Assembly (NCBI RefSeq): GCF_000802235.1
Contig: NZ_JTDL01000152.1
Span: 62,001-126,000, forward strand
Length of the DNA stretch: 64,000 nucleotides
Direction: 5' to 3'
Source of the DNA: Sinomonas humi
GTDB taxonomy: Bacteria; Actinomycetota; Actinomycetes; Actinomycetales; Micrococcaceae
The position numbers and the translations under genes were made by a program. Below, piece by piece: positions 8,646-16,887 of the stretch; within the stretch, counting starts at the first letter, position 1; the number at the start of each line of letters is the position of its first letter. Below the pieces are notes generated by a model. That model saw nothing but the letters and a program-made list of their open reading frames with translations. It was not told the DNA's origin and made no database searches.

Positions 8646-9884
8646 ATGCCGACTCAGACGCATGCAGCAGGAGGCGCCCGGCGAGGGCGCCTGAAGGCCT
8701 CCCCTGCGAAGGCCGAAACGCTCAAGAAGCTGCGCAACAGCGTCGGCCAGCTCTCGACGACTACGACCCGGGAGCTTGAGCGCGCGCTCCCGTGGTACGG
8801 GCGGCTCAGCGCGGACGAGCGCTCGGCCCTCGGCCTGGTCGCCCAGAACGGTATCGCGGCGTTCGTCACGTGGTACGAGCGGCCGTCCCTTCCCTCGTGG
8901 GTCCTTTCCGATGTCTTCGGCAACGCGCCCACCGAGCTCACACGTTCGATCAGCCTCCAGAAGGCGCTCCAGCTCATCCGGATCGTCGTCGAAGTGGTCG
9001 AGGATCAAGTACCGAACCTCGCTTCGGAGGACGACCAGCCGGCCCTCCGAGAGGCCGTTCTCCGCTACTCGCGCGAGGTCGCCTTCGCCGCTGCGGACGT
9101 CTATGCGCGGGCAGCCGAAACACGTGGCTCGTGGGACACGCGGCTCGAGGCGCTGATCGTGGACGCGATCCTTCGCGGTGAGAACACTGACGCCCTTCGG
9201 TCCAGGATCGCGGCCTTGGGGTGGAAGGCCCAGGACAACTTCGCCGTCATGGTGGGCAGCTCCCCGCTCGAGCCCAGCCCGAGCTATGTCGGGGACATGC
9301 GTCGCACCGCCATCCGCTATGCCAAGGACGCCCTCGTGGGGATTCAGGGAGATCGGCTCATCCTCATTCTCGGTGGCGTAGAAGAGGACGAGACGGCGTA
9401 CACCCGCTTGAGCGAGCTGTTCGCGCCCGGACCGGTCGTGTTCGGGCCGCGCGCAGAGAGCCTCCCAGAAGTGAGTTCCTCGGCTCAAGCCGCGTTCGCG
9501 GGGCTCTCCGCCGCACGAGCCTGGCCCAATGCGCCACGGCCGGTTGCGGCAGATGACCTCCTACCCGAGCGCGTTGCTGCCGGGGACGATGCTGCCCGCC
9601 GCGCCCTCGTCCAAAAGATCTACCGGCCCCTCCTCGCCGCGTCGAACGGACTCGTCGAAACCCTCAGCGCATACCTCGAACTCGGGCACTCGCTCGAGGC
9701 CACCGCTCGAGAGCTCTTCGTGCACGCAAACACGGTGCGGTACCGGCTCCGTCGAGTCTGCGACGTCACGGGTTGGGATCCCCTCCTTCCTCGGGAGGCG
9801 TTCGTCCTGCAGACCGCGCTCGTCGTCGGCAGGCTCGCGGCGCAGCCCTCGACTCGCGATCGGACGGTGCGCCAAGGCACTTGA
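8646..9884 (+). CDS. fasR: PucR-type activator of fatty acid synthesis, FasR-like
   Basis: A 412-residue regulator with a C-terminal PucR helix-turn-helix: SLEATARELFVHANTVRYRL, about residues 345-370. The central part resembles the GGDEF-derived domain of CdaR/PucR proteins. In Streptomyces the equivalent protein FasR, encoded just upstream of fabD-fabH-acpP-fabF, activates that operon; the same order is seen here. The ATG has no good SD; TATGCT ends seven bases before it, so a leaderless transcript is likely. A matching inverted repeat (TTGTAG-N5-YTACAA) lies before both fasR and fabD. Family and position support the name; binding is inferred. Confidence 0.9.
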   Translation: MPTQTHAAGGARRGRLKASPAKAETLKKLRNSVGQLSTTTTRELERALPWYGRLSADERSALGLVAQNGIAAFVTWYERPSLPSWVLSDVFGNAPTELTRSISLQKALQLIRIVVEVVEDQVPNLASEDDQPALREAVLRYSREVAFAAADVYARAAETRGSWDTRLEALIVDAILRGENTDALRSRIAALGWKAQDNFAVMVGSSPLEPSPSYVGDMRRTAIRYAKDALVGIQGDRLILILGGVEEDETAYTRLSELFAPGPVVFGPRAESLPEVSSSAQAAFAGLSAARAWPNAPRPVAADDLLPERVAAGDDAARRALVQKIYRPLLAASNGLVETLSAYLELGHSLEATARELFVHANTVRYRLRRVCDVTGWDPLLPREAFVLQTALVVGRLAAQPSTRDRTVRQGT

Positions 9885-9910
9885 AATCTCCCTCGAAGAG
9901 CGAGACAGCG

Positions 9911-9927
9911 TTGTAGACTTCCTACAA
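9911..9927. promoter_or_regulatory. Candidate FasR operator upstream of fabD
   Basis: TTGTAG-ACTTC-CTACAA is a perfect 6-bp inverted repeat with a 5-bp spacer, in the 110-bp gap between fasR and fabD. Its right half with the next base reads TACAAT, a consensus-like -10. The copy upstream of fasR differs by two bases. Confidence 0.65.
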
Positions 9928-9994
9928 TCTGTGTTCTGGAGCTTGGTGCGTGGGGGCACCGCTGGAACCAACCGCACTTTGGAAAGCTGGAAAC

Positions 9995-10948
9995 GTGCTA
10001 GCAATTGTCTGCCCTGGACAGGGTTCCCAGACGCCGGGCTTCCTGGCCCCGTGGCTCGAGCTGCCGTCCGTCGCCGAGCAGCTTGGGGCGCTCGGCGAGG
10101 TCGTCGGCCTCGATCTCATCGCCCACGGTACGACGTCTGACGAAGAGACCATCAAGGACACGGCTGTCGCCCAGCCTCTCATCGTTGCGGCCGGGCTCGT
10201 GACAGCCCGCGCACTCTTCGACGTCGAGCTGTCGACACTGCCCGTCGTCCTCGCGGGGCATTCGGTCGGCGAGATCACCGCGTCGGCCCTCGCCGGCGTC
10301 CTCAGCGAAACGGACGCCATGAGGTTCGTCGGCCTGCGGGCCAGGGAGATGGCCAAGGCAGCAGCAGTTACTCCGACCGGGATGAGCGCCGTCCTCGGTG
10401 GCGACGCCGACGAGGTCCGACGTGCGATCGAAGCGGTCGGTGCGACGGCCGCAAACGTCAACGGCGGCGGCCAGATCGTGGCTGCGGGCACCCTCGAGCA
10501 GCTGTCCTCCCTCGCCGCGAATCCTCCCGCCAAGGCACGCGTGATCCCGCTCAAGGTTGCGGGGGCCTTCCACACCCAGCACATGGCCCCGGCTGTCGCC
10601 GCGCTGGAAGAGCTGCGCCCCAACCTGAACGTCGTCGACCCTGCGGTTCCGCTGCTTTCCAACTACGACGGACGCGAGGTCGTCTCGGGCACCGCCGCGG
10701 TCGAGAGCCTCGTAGCCCAGGTGTCGCGTCCGGTGCGCTGGGACCTCTGCATGGAGACTTTCAAGGCACTCGGCATCACGGGCCTCATCGAACTCGCCCC
10801 GGCAGGCACACTGACCGGTCTTGCGAAGCGCGGTTTGCCGGGCGTCAAGACCGTAGCCGTCAAAGCCCCCGGCGACCTCACGGCAGCCCTCGAGCTGTTC
10901 GCAGCGGACGCAGAGCAGAACCCTTCGACCGAAGAAGAACTCGCATGA
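9995..10948 (+). CDS. fabD: Malonyl-CoA:ACP transacylase
   Basis: It transfers malonyl from CoA to ACP for type II fatty acid synthesis. The 317-residue protein has GQGSQ at its start, the active-site Ser in GHSVGE, an Arg in VGLRAREMA and the catalytic His in GAFHT. The GTG at 9995 is chosen because conserved sequence begins at once (VLAIVCPGQGSQ) and GGAAAC precedes it; the open frame back to 9950 has no family support. First gene of fabD-fabH-acpP-fabF; it overlaps fabH by ATGA, so the two are coupled. Probably activated by FasR through the repeat at 9911-9927. Confidence 0.96.
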   Translation: MLAIVCPGQGSQTPGFLAPWLELPSVAEQLGALGEVVGLDLIAHGTTSDEETIKDTAVAQPLIVAAGLVTARALFDVELSTLPVVLAGHSVGEITASALAGVLSETDAMRFVGLRAREMAKAAAVTPTGMSAVLGGDADEVRRAIEAVGATAANVNGGGQIVAAGTLEQLSSLAANPPAKARVIPLKVAGAFHTQHMAPAVAALEELRPNLNVVDPAVPLLSNYDGREVVSGTAAVESLVAQVSRPVRWDLCMETFKALGITGLIELAPAGTLTGLAKRGLPGVKTVAVKAPGDLTAALELFAADAEQNPSTEEELA

Positions 10949-12006
10949 GCACCCCCACGCTCCGCCAGACGCCCGTCCAGGAGCACTCGCGGATCCTCAG
11001 CTTCGGGGCCTTCCGCCCCTCGGTCTACGTCACCAACGAGGAGATCTGCCAATGGATTGACTCGTCGGATGAGTGGATCCGCCAGCGGACGGGGATCGTC
11101 ACGCGCCATCGGGCACCTGCCGAGGTCGACCTCATCGACATGGCAGAAGGCGCCGCACGCGAGGCAATTCAGAAGGCGGGCATCGAGGCAGCACAGCTCG
11201 GCGCCGTCATCGTCTCGACCGTGTCCCATCCCTACGCCACGCCATCGGCTGCTGCTCTCCTGTGCGACCGTCTCGGTGCGACCCCCGCTCCGGCCTACGA
11301 CATCTCCGCCGCCTGCGCCGGCTACTGCTACGGCGTCGCTCAAGCCGACGCCCTCGTCCGCTCGGGTGCCGCCGAGTATGTCCTCGTCGTCGGTGCGGAA
11401 AAGCTGAGCGACTACATCGACAACTCCGAGCGGAGCATTTCATTCCTCCTCGGCGACGGGGCGGGGGCGGTAGTTGTCGGCCCCTCCGAGGCCCCCGGCA
11501 TCGGGCCCTCCGTTTGGGGGTCCGATGGCAGCAAGTGGAGCACGATCGGCATGACCCACTCGCTCCTGGACGTACGCGATCTCTCCGACGAGGCCGAGCG
11601 CGAGGGTGCAGACGAGGCAGCTGCCGTCCTCGGCACCGAAGCAAAGATCTGGCCGACCCTGCGCCAAGATGGCCAGTCCGTCTTCCGCTGGGCGGTCTGG
11701 GAGATGGCGAAGGTCGCCAAGCGCGCACTCGACGCAGCGGGCGTACAACCCGAGGACCTCGCCGCATTCGTGCCGCATCAGGCGAACATGCGTATCATCG
11801 ACGAGATGGTCAAGCAGCTCAAGCTGCCCGAGAGCGTCGTCGTCGCCCGTGACATCGCGGACGCCGGCAACACCTCGGCGGCGTCGATCCCGCTTGCCGC
11901 GCACCGGCTGCTGAAGGAGAATCCCGAACTGAGCGGCAAGCTCGCACTCCAGATCGGGTTCGGTGCCGGCCTGGTGTTCGGTGCACAGGTCATCAGCCTC
12001 CCCTAG
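10945..12006 (+). CDS. fabH: 3-oxoacyl-ACP synthase III
   Basis: It starts fatty acid chains by condensing an acyl-CoA with malonyl-ACP. At 353 residues it is typical of actinobacterial FabH. The Cys-His-Asn triad is visible as Cys in ISAACAGYCYG, His in VPHQANMRIID and Asn in DAGNTSAASIP. The ATG overlaps the fabD stop by four bases. In branched-chain-lipid actinobacteria FabH prefers isobutyryl-, isovaleryl- or 2-methylbutyryl-CoA; that preference is inferred from the group, not seen here. Confidence 0.96.
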   Translation: MSTPTLRQTPVQEHSRILSFGAFRPSVYVTNEEICQWIDSSDEWIRQRTGIVTRHRAPAEVDLIDMAEGAAREAIQKAGIEAAQLGAVIVSTVSHPYATPSAAALLCDRLGATPAPAYDISAACAGYCYGVAQADALVRSGAAEYVLVVGAEKLSDYIDNSERSISFLLGDGAGAVVVGPSEAPGIGPSVWGSDGSKWSTIGMTHSLLDVRDLSDEAEREGADEAAAVLGTEAKIWPTLRQDGQSVFRWAVWEMAKVAKRALDAAGVQPEDLAAFVPHQANMRIIDEMVKQLKLPESVVVARDIADAGNTSAASIPLAAHRLLKENPELSGKLALQIGFGAGLVFGAQVISLP

Positions 12007-12018
12007 TTCCCCAGTGCG

Positions 12019-12065
12019 CCGGGCCGGTGCCCGGGGTGCGTGAAGCCAAGCCGCACAAGCGGCTT
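12019..12065 (+). other. Two small hairpins between fabH and acpP
   Basis: CCGGGC-CGGT-GCCCGG (12019-12034) and AAGCCGC-ACAA-GCGGCTT (12048-12065) lie in the 105-nt fabH-acpP spacer. Neither has a T tract, so processing or mRNA protection is more likely than termination. Confidence 0.5.
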
Positions 12066-12111
12066 GCCCAGCTAGTCGGCGCCAGCCGGCGATCAAAGAG
12101 AAGGAGCCGAA

Positions 12112-12357
12112 ATGGCTAGCAACGAAGAGATCCTCGCCGGCCTCGCCGAGATCATCAACGAAGAGACGGGTCTGGCGCCCGACGCGGTCCAGCTGGACAA
12201 GTCCTTCACGGACGACCTCGACATCGACTCGATCTCGATGATGACCATCGTCGTGAACGCCGAGGAGAAGTTCGGCGTCCGCATCCCGGACGAAGAGGTC
12301 AAGAACCTCTCGACCGTCGGCGACGCCGTCGACTTCATCTCGAAGGCTCAGGCCTGA
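12112..12357 (+). CDS. acpP: Acyl carrier protein
   Basis: An 81-residue acidic four-helix carrier that holds growing acyl chains on a 4'-phosphopantetheine arm. The attachment Ser lies in LDIDSISMM; the motif is D-S-I where most ACPs have D-S-L. The rest (EEKFGVRIPDEEV) is standard. The ATG has AAGGAG upstream at good spacing. Unlike the tightly coupled fabD-fabH pair, acpP is isolated by spacers of about 105 nt on each side, both with hairpins, which may let ACP be made in excess of the enzymes. Confidence 0.96.
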   Translation: MASNEEILAGLAEIINEETGLAPDAVQLDKSFTDDLDIDSISMMTIVVNAEEKFGVRIPDEEVKNLSTVGDAVDFISKAQA

Positions 12358-12367
12358 CCTCTCTTCG

Positions 12368-12402
12368 CTGACGGCCGGCACCTTCTCGGTGCCGGCCGTC
12401 AG
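12368..12402 (+). terminator. 15-bp hairpin between acpP and fabF
   Basis: A perfect 15-bp stem (12368-12382 with 12388-12402) and the 5-nt loop TTCTC begin 11 bases after the acpP stop. The tail is only TT, so this may be a partial terminator or a 3' end stabiliser for acpP mRNA. Confidence 0.65.
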
Positions 12403-12464
12403 TTCCACCCTGCCAGACTTCGCAGCTTCCGCAGTAGCGGCTAACCGACCCGAAAGAGTGCAGC

Positions 12465-13700
12465 ATGGCCCGCAAAGTTGTCGTCACCGGCCTCGGAGCC
12501 ACCACCCCCATCGGCGGGGACGTTCCCACCCTCTGGCAGAACGCCGTGAAGGGCGTCTCGGGCGTCGGTCAGCTGACGGACGACTGGGTGGAGAAGTACG
12601 ACCTCCCTGTGAAGATCGCGGCCAAGCTCTCCGTGCCAGCGGAGGACGTGCTTGGACGTGTCGAGATGAAGCGGATGGATCCTTCGACCCAGTACGGCGT
12701 CATCGCTGCACGTGAGGCATGGAAGGACTCCGGGATCGAGGAGATCGACCACGATCGCCTCGCTGTAGCTTTCGCAACTGGCATTGGCGGCGTCTGGACG
12801 CTGCTCAACGGGTGGGACACGCTCAGGGAGAAGGGCCCGCGTCGGGTCCTTCCGATGACCGTTCCGATGCTCATGCCGAACGGTGTCGCAGCTGCCGTGA
12901 GCCTCGACCTCGGAGCGAGGGCGGGAGCCCACACGCCCGTTTCCGCCTGCGCTTCCGGGACCGAGGCGATGGCCGTGGGCCAAGAGCTGATTCGCGCAGG
13001 CAAGGCGGACGTCGTCATGGTCGGCGGCGCCGAGGCTGCGATCCACCCCATGCCGCTCGCGGCGTTCGCATCGATGCAGGCTCTGTCGAAGCGGAACGAC
13101 GATCCCGAGCACGCATCGCGCCCCTACGACATCGACCGGGACGGCTTCGTGATGGGCGAGGGCGCGGGAGCCCTTGTCCTCGAGGCCGAGGAGCACGCCC
13201 TTGCGCGTGGAGCACGGATCTACGCGGAGCTGGCCGGGACTTCCGTGACGGCGGACGCCTATCACATCACCGCGCCCGATCCCGAAGGCCTCGGGGCAAC
13301 CCGCGCGCTCAAGGCAGCGATGTACGACGCCCGCGTCCAGCCTGAGGACATCGTGCACGTCAACGCCCACGCGACTTCGACGCCTGTCGGCGACAAGCCG
13401 GAGTACACCGCTCTCAAAGCGGCTCTGGGCCAGCACGTGGACAATGTAGCTGTCTCGGCGACGAAGTCTCAGATGGGACACCTGCTTGGCGCGTCCGGCG
13501 CAGTCGAGGCCGTGCTGACGGTCCTTGCCGTGCACGAGCGGAAAGCCCCCGCGACCATCAACCTCGACCACCAGGATCCCGAGATTCCGCTCGACGTCGT
13601 TACAACGGCGCGTGATCTGCCCCAAGGCGACATCGTCGCGCTGAGCAATTCGTTCGGGTTCGGTGGACACAATGCCGTCCTCGTGGTCCGTAACCACTGA
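12465..13700 (+). CDS. fabF: 3-oxoacyl-ACP synthase II (KAS II)
   Basis: The elongating condensing enzyme of type II fatty acid synthesis, 411 residues. The thiolase-fold triad is Cys in VSACASGTEAM, His in VNAHATSTPVGD and His in KSQMGHLLGASGAVE. The glycine-rich end SNSFGFGGHNA is also typical. The ATG gives the normal N-terminus ARKVVVTGLGATTPIG. It closes the fab operon, 107 bp after acpP, and is followed by a strong terminator. Confidence 0.97.
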   Translation: MARKVVVTGLGATTPIGGDVPTLWQNAVKGVSGVGQLTDDWVEKYDLPVKIAAKLSVPAEDVLGRVEMKRMDPSTQYGVIAAREAWKDSGIEEIDHDRLAVAFATGIGGVWTLLNGWDTLREKGPRRVLPMTVPMLMPNGVAAAVSLDLGARAGAHTPVSACASGTEAMAVGQELIRAGKADVVMVGGAEAAIHPMPLAAFASMQALSKRNDDPEHASRPYDIDRDGFVMGEGAGALVLEAEEHALARGARIYAELAGTSVTADAYHITAPDPEGLGATRALKAAMYDARVQPEDIVHVNAHATSTPVGDKPEYTALKAALGQHVDNVAVSATKSQMGHLLGASGAVEAVLTVLAVHERKAPATINLDHQDPEIPLDVVTTARDLPQGDIVALSNSFGFGGHNAVLVVRNH

Positions 13701-13727
13701 CCCAGGCGCAAGCACCCCCCGAGACTA

Positions 13728-13764
13728 AGCAGAGGGCCCGCAGTATGCGGGCCCTCTGCTTTTT
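13728..13764 (+). terminator. Rho-independent terminator of the fab operon
   Basis: A 14-bp perfect stem (13728-13741 with 13747-13760), loop AGTAT, then TTTT. It lies between fabF and the convergent DUF3145 gene. Confidence 0.9.
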
Positions 13765-13790
13765 GCGATGGAGTGGGGTGGCGGGCTGAC

Positions 13791-14294
13791 TCAGCCCACC
13801 TGGTGGAGCCAGCGCACGGGCGCACCTTCTGCGGCGTGCCGGAACGGCTCGAGTTCCTCGTCCCAGGCTTCGCCCAAGGCGAGGGAGAGTTCTTGGAAGA
13901 CTAGAGCGGGGTCCCCCGCGCCGGACTCGTATGCGTAGCGGATGCGGTCCTCGGTCACCATGATGTTGCCGTGGACGTCCGTCGTCGCGTGGAAGATCCC
14001 TAGCTCGGGAGTATGGGACCAGCGTGCTCCGTCCACACCCGGACTGGGCTCCTCTGTGACTTCATACCGAAGGTGTGCCCAGCCACGGAGGGACGACGCC
14101 AACTGGGCACCCGTGCCCGGTGCGCCTACCCATGAAAGCTCGGCCCGGAACATCCCGGGCGCGGCTGGCTGAGGGGTCCACTCAAGATCCGTGCGCTTTT
14201 CAACGACGGAGCCAATCGCCCACTCCACGTGCGGGCATAGCGCACTCGGTGCCGAGTGCACGAACAGCAGACCACGGGTCATCACTGCAGACAT
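13791..14294 (-). CDS. DUF3145 family protein
   Basis: A 167-residue protein conserved in Actinobacteria without established function. The family core is visible: TRGLLFVHSAPSALCPHVEWA at the start (given in part), W-x-PQPAAPG-x-FRAELSW in the middle and EPFRHAAEGAPVRWLHQVG at the C-terminus. The ATG at 14294 is chosen because GGAGG lies five bases upstream; an open frame to 14342 has no such signal. It converges on fabF and often lies near the fab genes in this group. The gap 14295-14553 holds no gene; it has a short tandem TTGCGGCGTG on the plus strand. Confidence 0.88.
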   Translation of the reverse strand: MSAVMTRGLLFVHSAPSALCPHVEWAIGSVVEKRTDLEWTPQPAAPGMFRAELSWVGAPGTGAQLASSLRGWAHLRYEVTEEPSPGVDGARWSHTPELGIFHATTDVHGNIMVTEDRIRYAYESGAGDPALVFQELSLALGEAWDEELEPFRHAAEGAPVRWLHQVG

Positions 14295-14553
14295 TCCATC
14301 CTCCATCGCTGTCGGTACGTCTTCCCCTACGACCGTCAGCACGGAGTGCGTGAACCAGTGGTTGTTTCAGTTGTCAGTGGCTCTCTCGTCCGAAGGACGC
14401 ACTTTCGGTGCACCTTGGACGCACAAAGCCATCACGGGCCATTCTGCACGAGAGCTGGAGGAACCGCCAGCACCACCGGGGAGGTTGCGGCGTGTTGCGG
14501 CGTGTTGGGGTTCGAATGTGGGCACGGGCTTGCCGTCGGCGGCGACTTGCTTG

Positions 14554-15480
14554 TCACGCTCTGGGGTGGGCCTGAAGATAGCTCGAACGGAGCCGCTCCA
14601 CAGAGACATGGGTGTAGAGCTGGGTTGTGGCGAGGCTCGAGTGCCCGAGCAGCTCCTGAACTGATCGAAGGTCGGCGCCCCCATCGAGGAGATGGGTGGC
14701 GGCGGTGTGCCGCAGCGCGTGAGGACCGCTGGCAGCGGTATCGCCGAGGGACTTGAGTGCAGCGTCAACGGTCTCTCTCGCCTGCCGCTGGCCCAGACGG
14801 CCGCCCCGACGACCAAGGAAGAGAGCGGAGCCACTGTCTTGGGTCACCAAGGCGGAGCGCGCACCGAGCCAACGCACGACGGCGTTGGCCGCCGGCGCGC
14901 CGAACGGCACCGTCCGCTGCTTGTTGCCCTTACCGAGCACGCGCACAGTTCGTGCATGGAGGTCCGCATCGTCGATGTCGAGGCCGACGAGTTCGGAAAC
15001 GCGGATGCCGGTGGCGTAAAGGAGCTCAGCAAGGGCCCAGTCCCGAACGGCTACAGGGTCTCCGTGACCCGCGGCCTGAGCGAGACCGTCAAGCAGGCGC
15101 CTCGTCTGCTCTTGATGGAGGACGTCCGGAAGAGCCGATTGCCGCTTGGGCGAGGCAAGCCTCAGCGAGGGATCCACCTCGATCATGCCCTCGCGGACTG
15201 CCCACGCCATGAACGACCTCACTGCCGCAGTTCGACGAGCGAGCGTCGCCCTCGCGAGTTTGGCCTCGCTCTGGCGCCCAAGCCACCGTCGGAGCGTGGC
15301 AAGGTCGATGTCGACGAGCTCAAGCGCTCCATCCCGTTGCGCGGACTGGAGCATCGAGGCAAGGTCGCCTTCGTAAGCTCTGACGGTGTGCTCCGAGCGA
15401 CCTCGGCCGAGAGCGAGATGGCGCAGAAAGCCCTCAAGGGGCTCACGCAGGCCCAGGGGAAGCGGCGTCACGTCGGTCAC
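14554..15480 (-). CDS. xerC: Tyrosine recombinase XerC
   Basis: A site-specific recombinase that, with XerD, resolves chromosome dimers at dif during division. The 308-residue protein has an N-terminal SAM-like DNA-binding domain and a C-terminal catalytic domain with the complete set: Arg in ATGIRVSEL, Lys in GKGNKQR, His and Arg in HALRHTAATH, His in LLGHSSLATT and nucleophile Tyr in TQLYTHV. No excisionase, tRNA junction or att repeat is next to it, and its place beside dprA, comM and yraN is the usual chromosomal one, so it is housekeeping rather than phage. Confidence 0.94.
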   Translation of the reverse strand: MTDVTPLPLGLREPLEGFLRHLALGRGRSEHTVRAYEGDLASMLQSAQRDGALELVDIDLATLRRWLGRQSEAKLARATLARRTAAVRSFMAWAVREGMIEVDPSLRLASPKRQSALPDVLHQEQTRRLLDGLAQAAGHGDPVAVRDWALAELLYATGIRVSELVGLDIDDADLHARTVRVLGKGNKQRTVPFGAPAANAVVRWLGARSALVTQDSGSALFLGRRGGRLGQRQARETVDAALKSLGDTAASGPHALRHTAATHLLDGGADLRSVQELLGHSSLATTQLYTHVSVERLRSSYLQAHPRA

Positions 15481-15586
15481 GAGCCCACTCTGGCCGCTGG
15501 CAGTACGAAGAACAAGCCGACACTCGTGGACCCGGGATCACGATCCTTCATCGGTTTTTGCTCCGCCCGCGATCCCCTCAACCAAG

Positions 15587-15632
15587 CTGCCTGCTTCTCT
15601 CCTCCAGCCCTGCCTGCTTCTCTACCCCAGCC
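15587..15632. repeat. Two tandem copies of a 23-bp repeat
   Basis: 15587-15609 and 15610-15632 differ at two positions (unit starts CTGCCTGCTTCTCT). They lie in the 174-bp gap between xerC and dprA, which otherwise shows no gene. No function is apparent. Confidence 0.6.
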
Positions 15633-15654
15633 CTGCTTGGGTCGCGTTCTGGGC

Positions 15655-16887
15655 TCACGTGTCTGTCCGCCGCCAACCGCCGGCTGTCTGCTGGCACAAT
15701 CCCATGAGCTGGAGACGTCCGAGCCCCGCCCTGACTTGGGCCGAGCTGAGCCCAGCCACGGTGGTCAGGCTGTCGATGCCTGCGCCCCTCTGCACGGGCA
15801 GCGCATCAAGCAGGAGCAGGTCCTCGACGGCCAGGCCGTCGTGAACGGCAACGCGTCCCTCGCGCTCTCCCGCCAGCCCTTGCCCGACGGGAGCCAACAA
15901 TTCATAGACCTCTTGAACGTCGGTGACGCACACGGCCGCGCCGTCCCGCAGCAGGCGATGACAGCCAGCCGAGCTCGCGCTGTACACGGAGCCCGGAACA
16001 GCAGCGACAACGCGCCCGATGTCGGCCGCGTGATGCGCCGTGCTGCGCGCCCCCGACCTCCACTGCGCCTCAACCACGACGGTCACGCCGGTCAACGCTG
16101 CGATGAGCCGGTTGCGCCGTAGGAACCGATGGCGTGTGGGAGCTCCTCCCGGTGGCAGTTCTGAGATGAGCAAACCCCGGCGCGCCACCTCCCGGAGAAG
16201 CTCCTCGTTGCCAGATGGGTAATAGCGGTCCAATCCCCCAGCCATGACGGCAACGGTGGGAAGGCCGCCCCCTTCGGTCGCGAGGGCGGCCCGGTGAGCC
16301 TGCGCGTCGATCCCGTAGGCGCCCCCGCTCACGACCGTGACTCCGCGGTCTACGAGGCCCTTTGAGATCTCCCCGGCCACGCTGAGACCGTAGTTCGTCG
16401 CGTTCCTTGAACCGACAATGGCGATCGCAGAGCGTTGAGACGGCAACTGCTCCTCTCCCCGCACCCACAGCCCATGTGGGGACTGCTCCCCGAGATCCTC
16501 GAATCCGTCGGGCCACTCAGGATCCTCAGGGATGACGAAACGGCCGCCAAACCTCGCAATCGTCTCGAGGTCACGCTCGGGCGCGAGATCGCGAACGCGA
16601 CCTTTCCATCGTTCGACAGCAGCGGCAACACCCTCCCACGCCTTGGTGCCGCGGCCGATCAGAACGCTCCTGAGGCGCGCTTCGATGCCAGGTTCAATCG
16701 GACACCTCCCGGTCGCGACTCGGAGGCCCTCCACCGGACCCAACGCGGCCACGAGCATCGCACCTGTCGCATCGCCGGGCTCGATGAGCCGTGTGAGGGC
16801 CGCCCGCGCGATCCTTGTCTCGTCCAAAGCTTCTCCCCCAGCTGGAACCCCAAGTCCGGCGCCGCAGGCCCGCGGTTCCCCGCTCAT
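15655..16887 (-). CDS. dprA: DNA-processing protein DprA
   Basis: It binds incoming single-stranded DNA and loads RecA in natural transformation; in many non-competent actinobacteria it is also kept. At 410 residues it has an N-terminal helical region, a central Rossmann-like DprA domain (IAIVGSRNATNYG, VVSGGAYGIDAQAHRAAL, VMAGGLDRYYPSGN, RFLRRNRLIAAL, VVVEAQWRSGA) and a C-terminal winged-helix domain. The ATG overlaps the comM stop by ATGA, so yraN, comM and dprA are coupled. No com pilus or ComEC gene is in the window. Confidence 0.95.
   Translation of the reverse strand: MSGEPRACGAGLGVPAGGEALDETRIARAALTRLIEPGDATGAMLVAALGPVEGLRVATGRCPIEPGIEARLRSVLIGRGTKAWEGVAAAVERWKGRVRDLAPERDLETIARFGGRFVIPEDPEWPDGFEDLGEQSPHGLWVRGEEQLPSQRSAIAIVGSRNATNYGLSVAGEISKGLVDRGVTVVSGGAYGIDAQAHRAALATEGGGLPTVAVMAGGLDRYYPSGNEELLREVARRGLLISELPPGGAPTRHRFLRRNRLIAALTGVTVVVEAQWRSGARSTAHHAADIGRVVAAVPGSVYSASSAGCHRLLRDGAAVCVTDVQEVYELLAPVGQGLAGEREGRVAVHDGLAVEDLLLLDALPVQRGAGIDSLTTVAGLSSAQVRAGLGRLQLMGLCQQTAGGWRRTDT

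Noticed and set aside
14554-15480. XerC as a phage or island integrase
   Set aside because: No att repeats, excisionase or foreign genes; it is next to dprA/comM/yraN as in other actinobacteria.
15587-15632. Start of a CRISPR or satellite array
   Set aside because: Only two 23-bp units in direct contact, no spacers and no cas genes.
14692-16122. 476-codon plus-strand frame over xerC and dprA
   Set aside because: It runs across two real minus-strand genes and the gap between them, with no recognisable domain.
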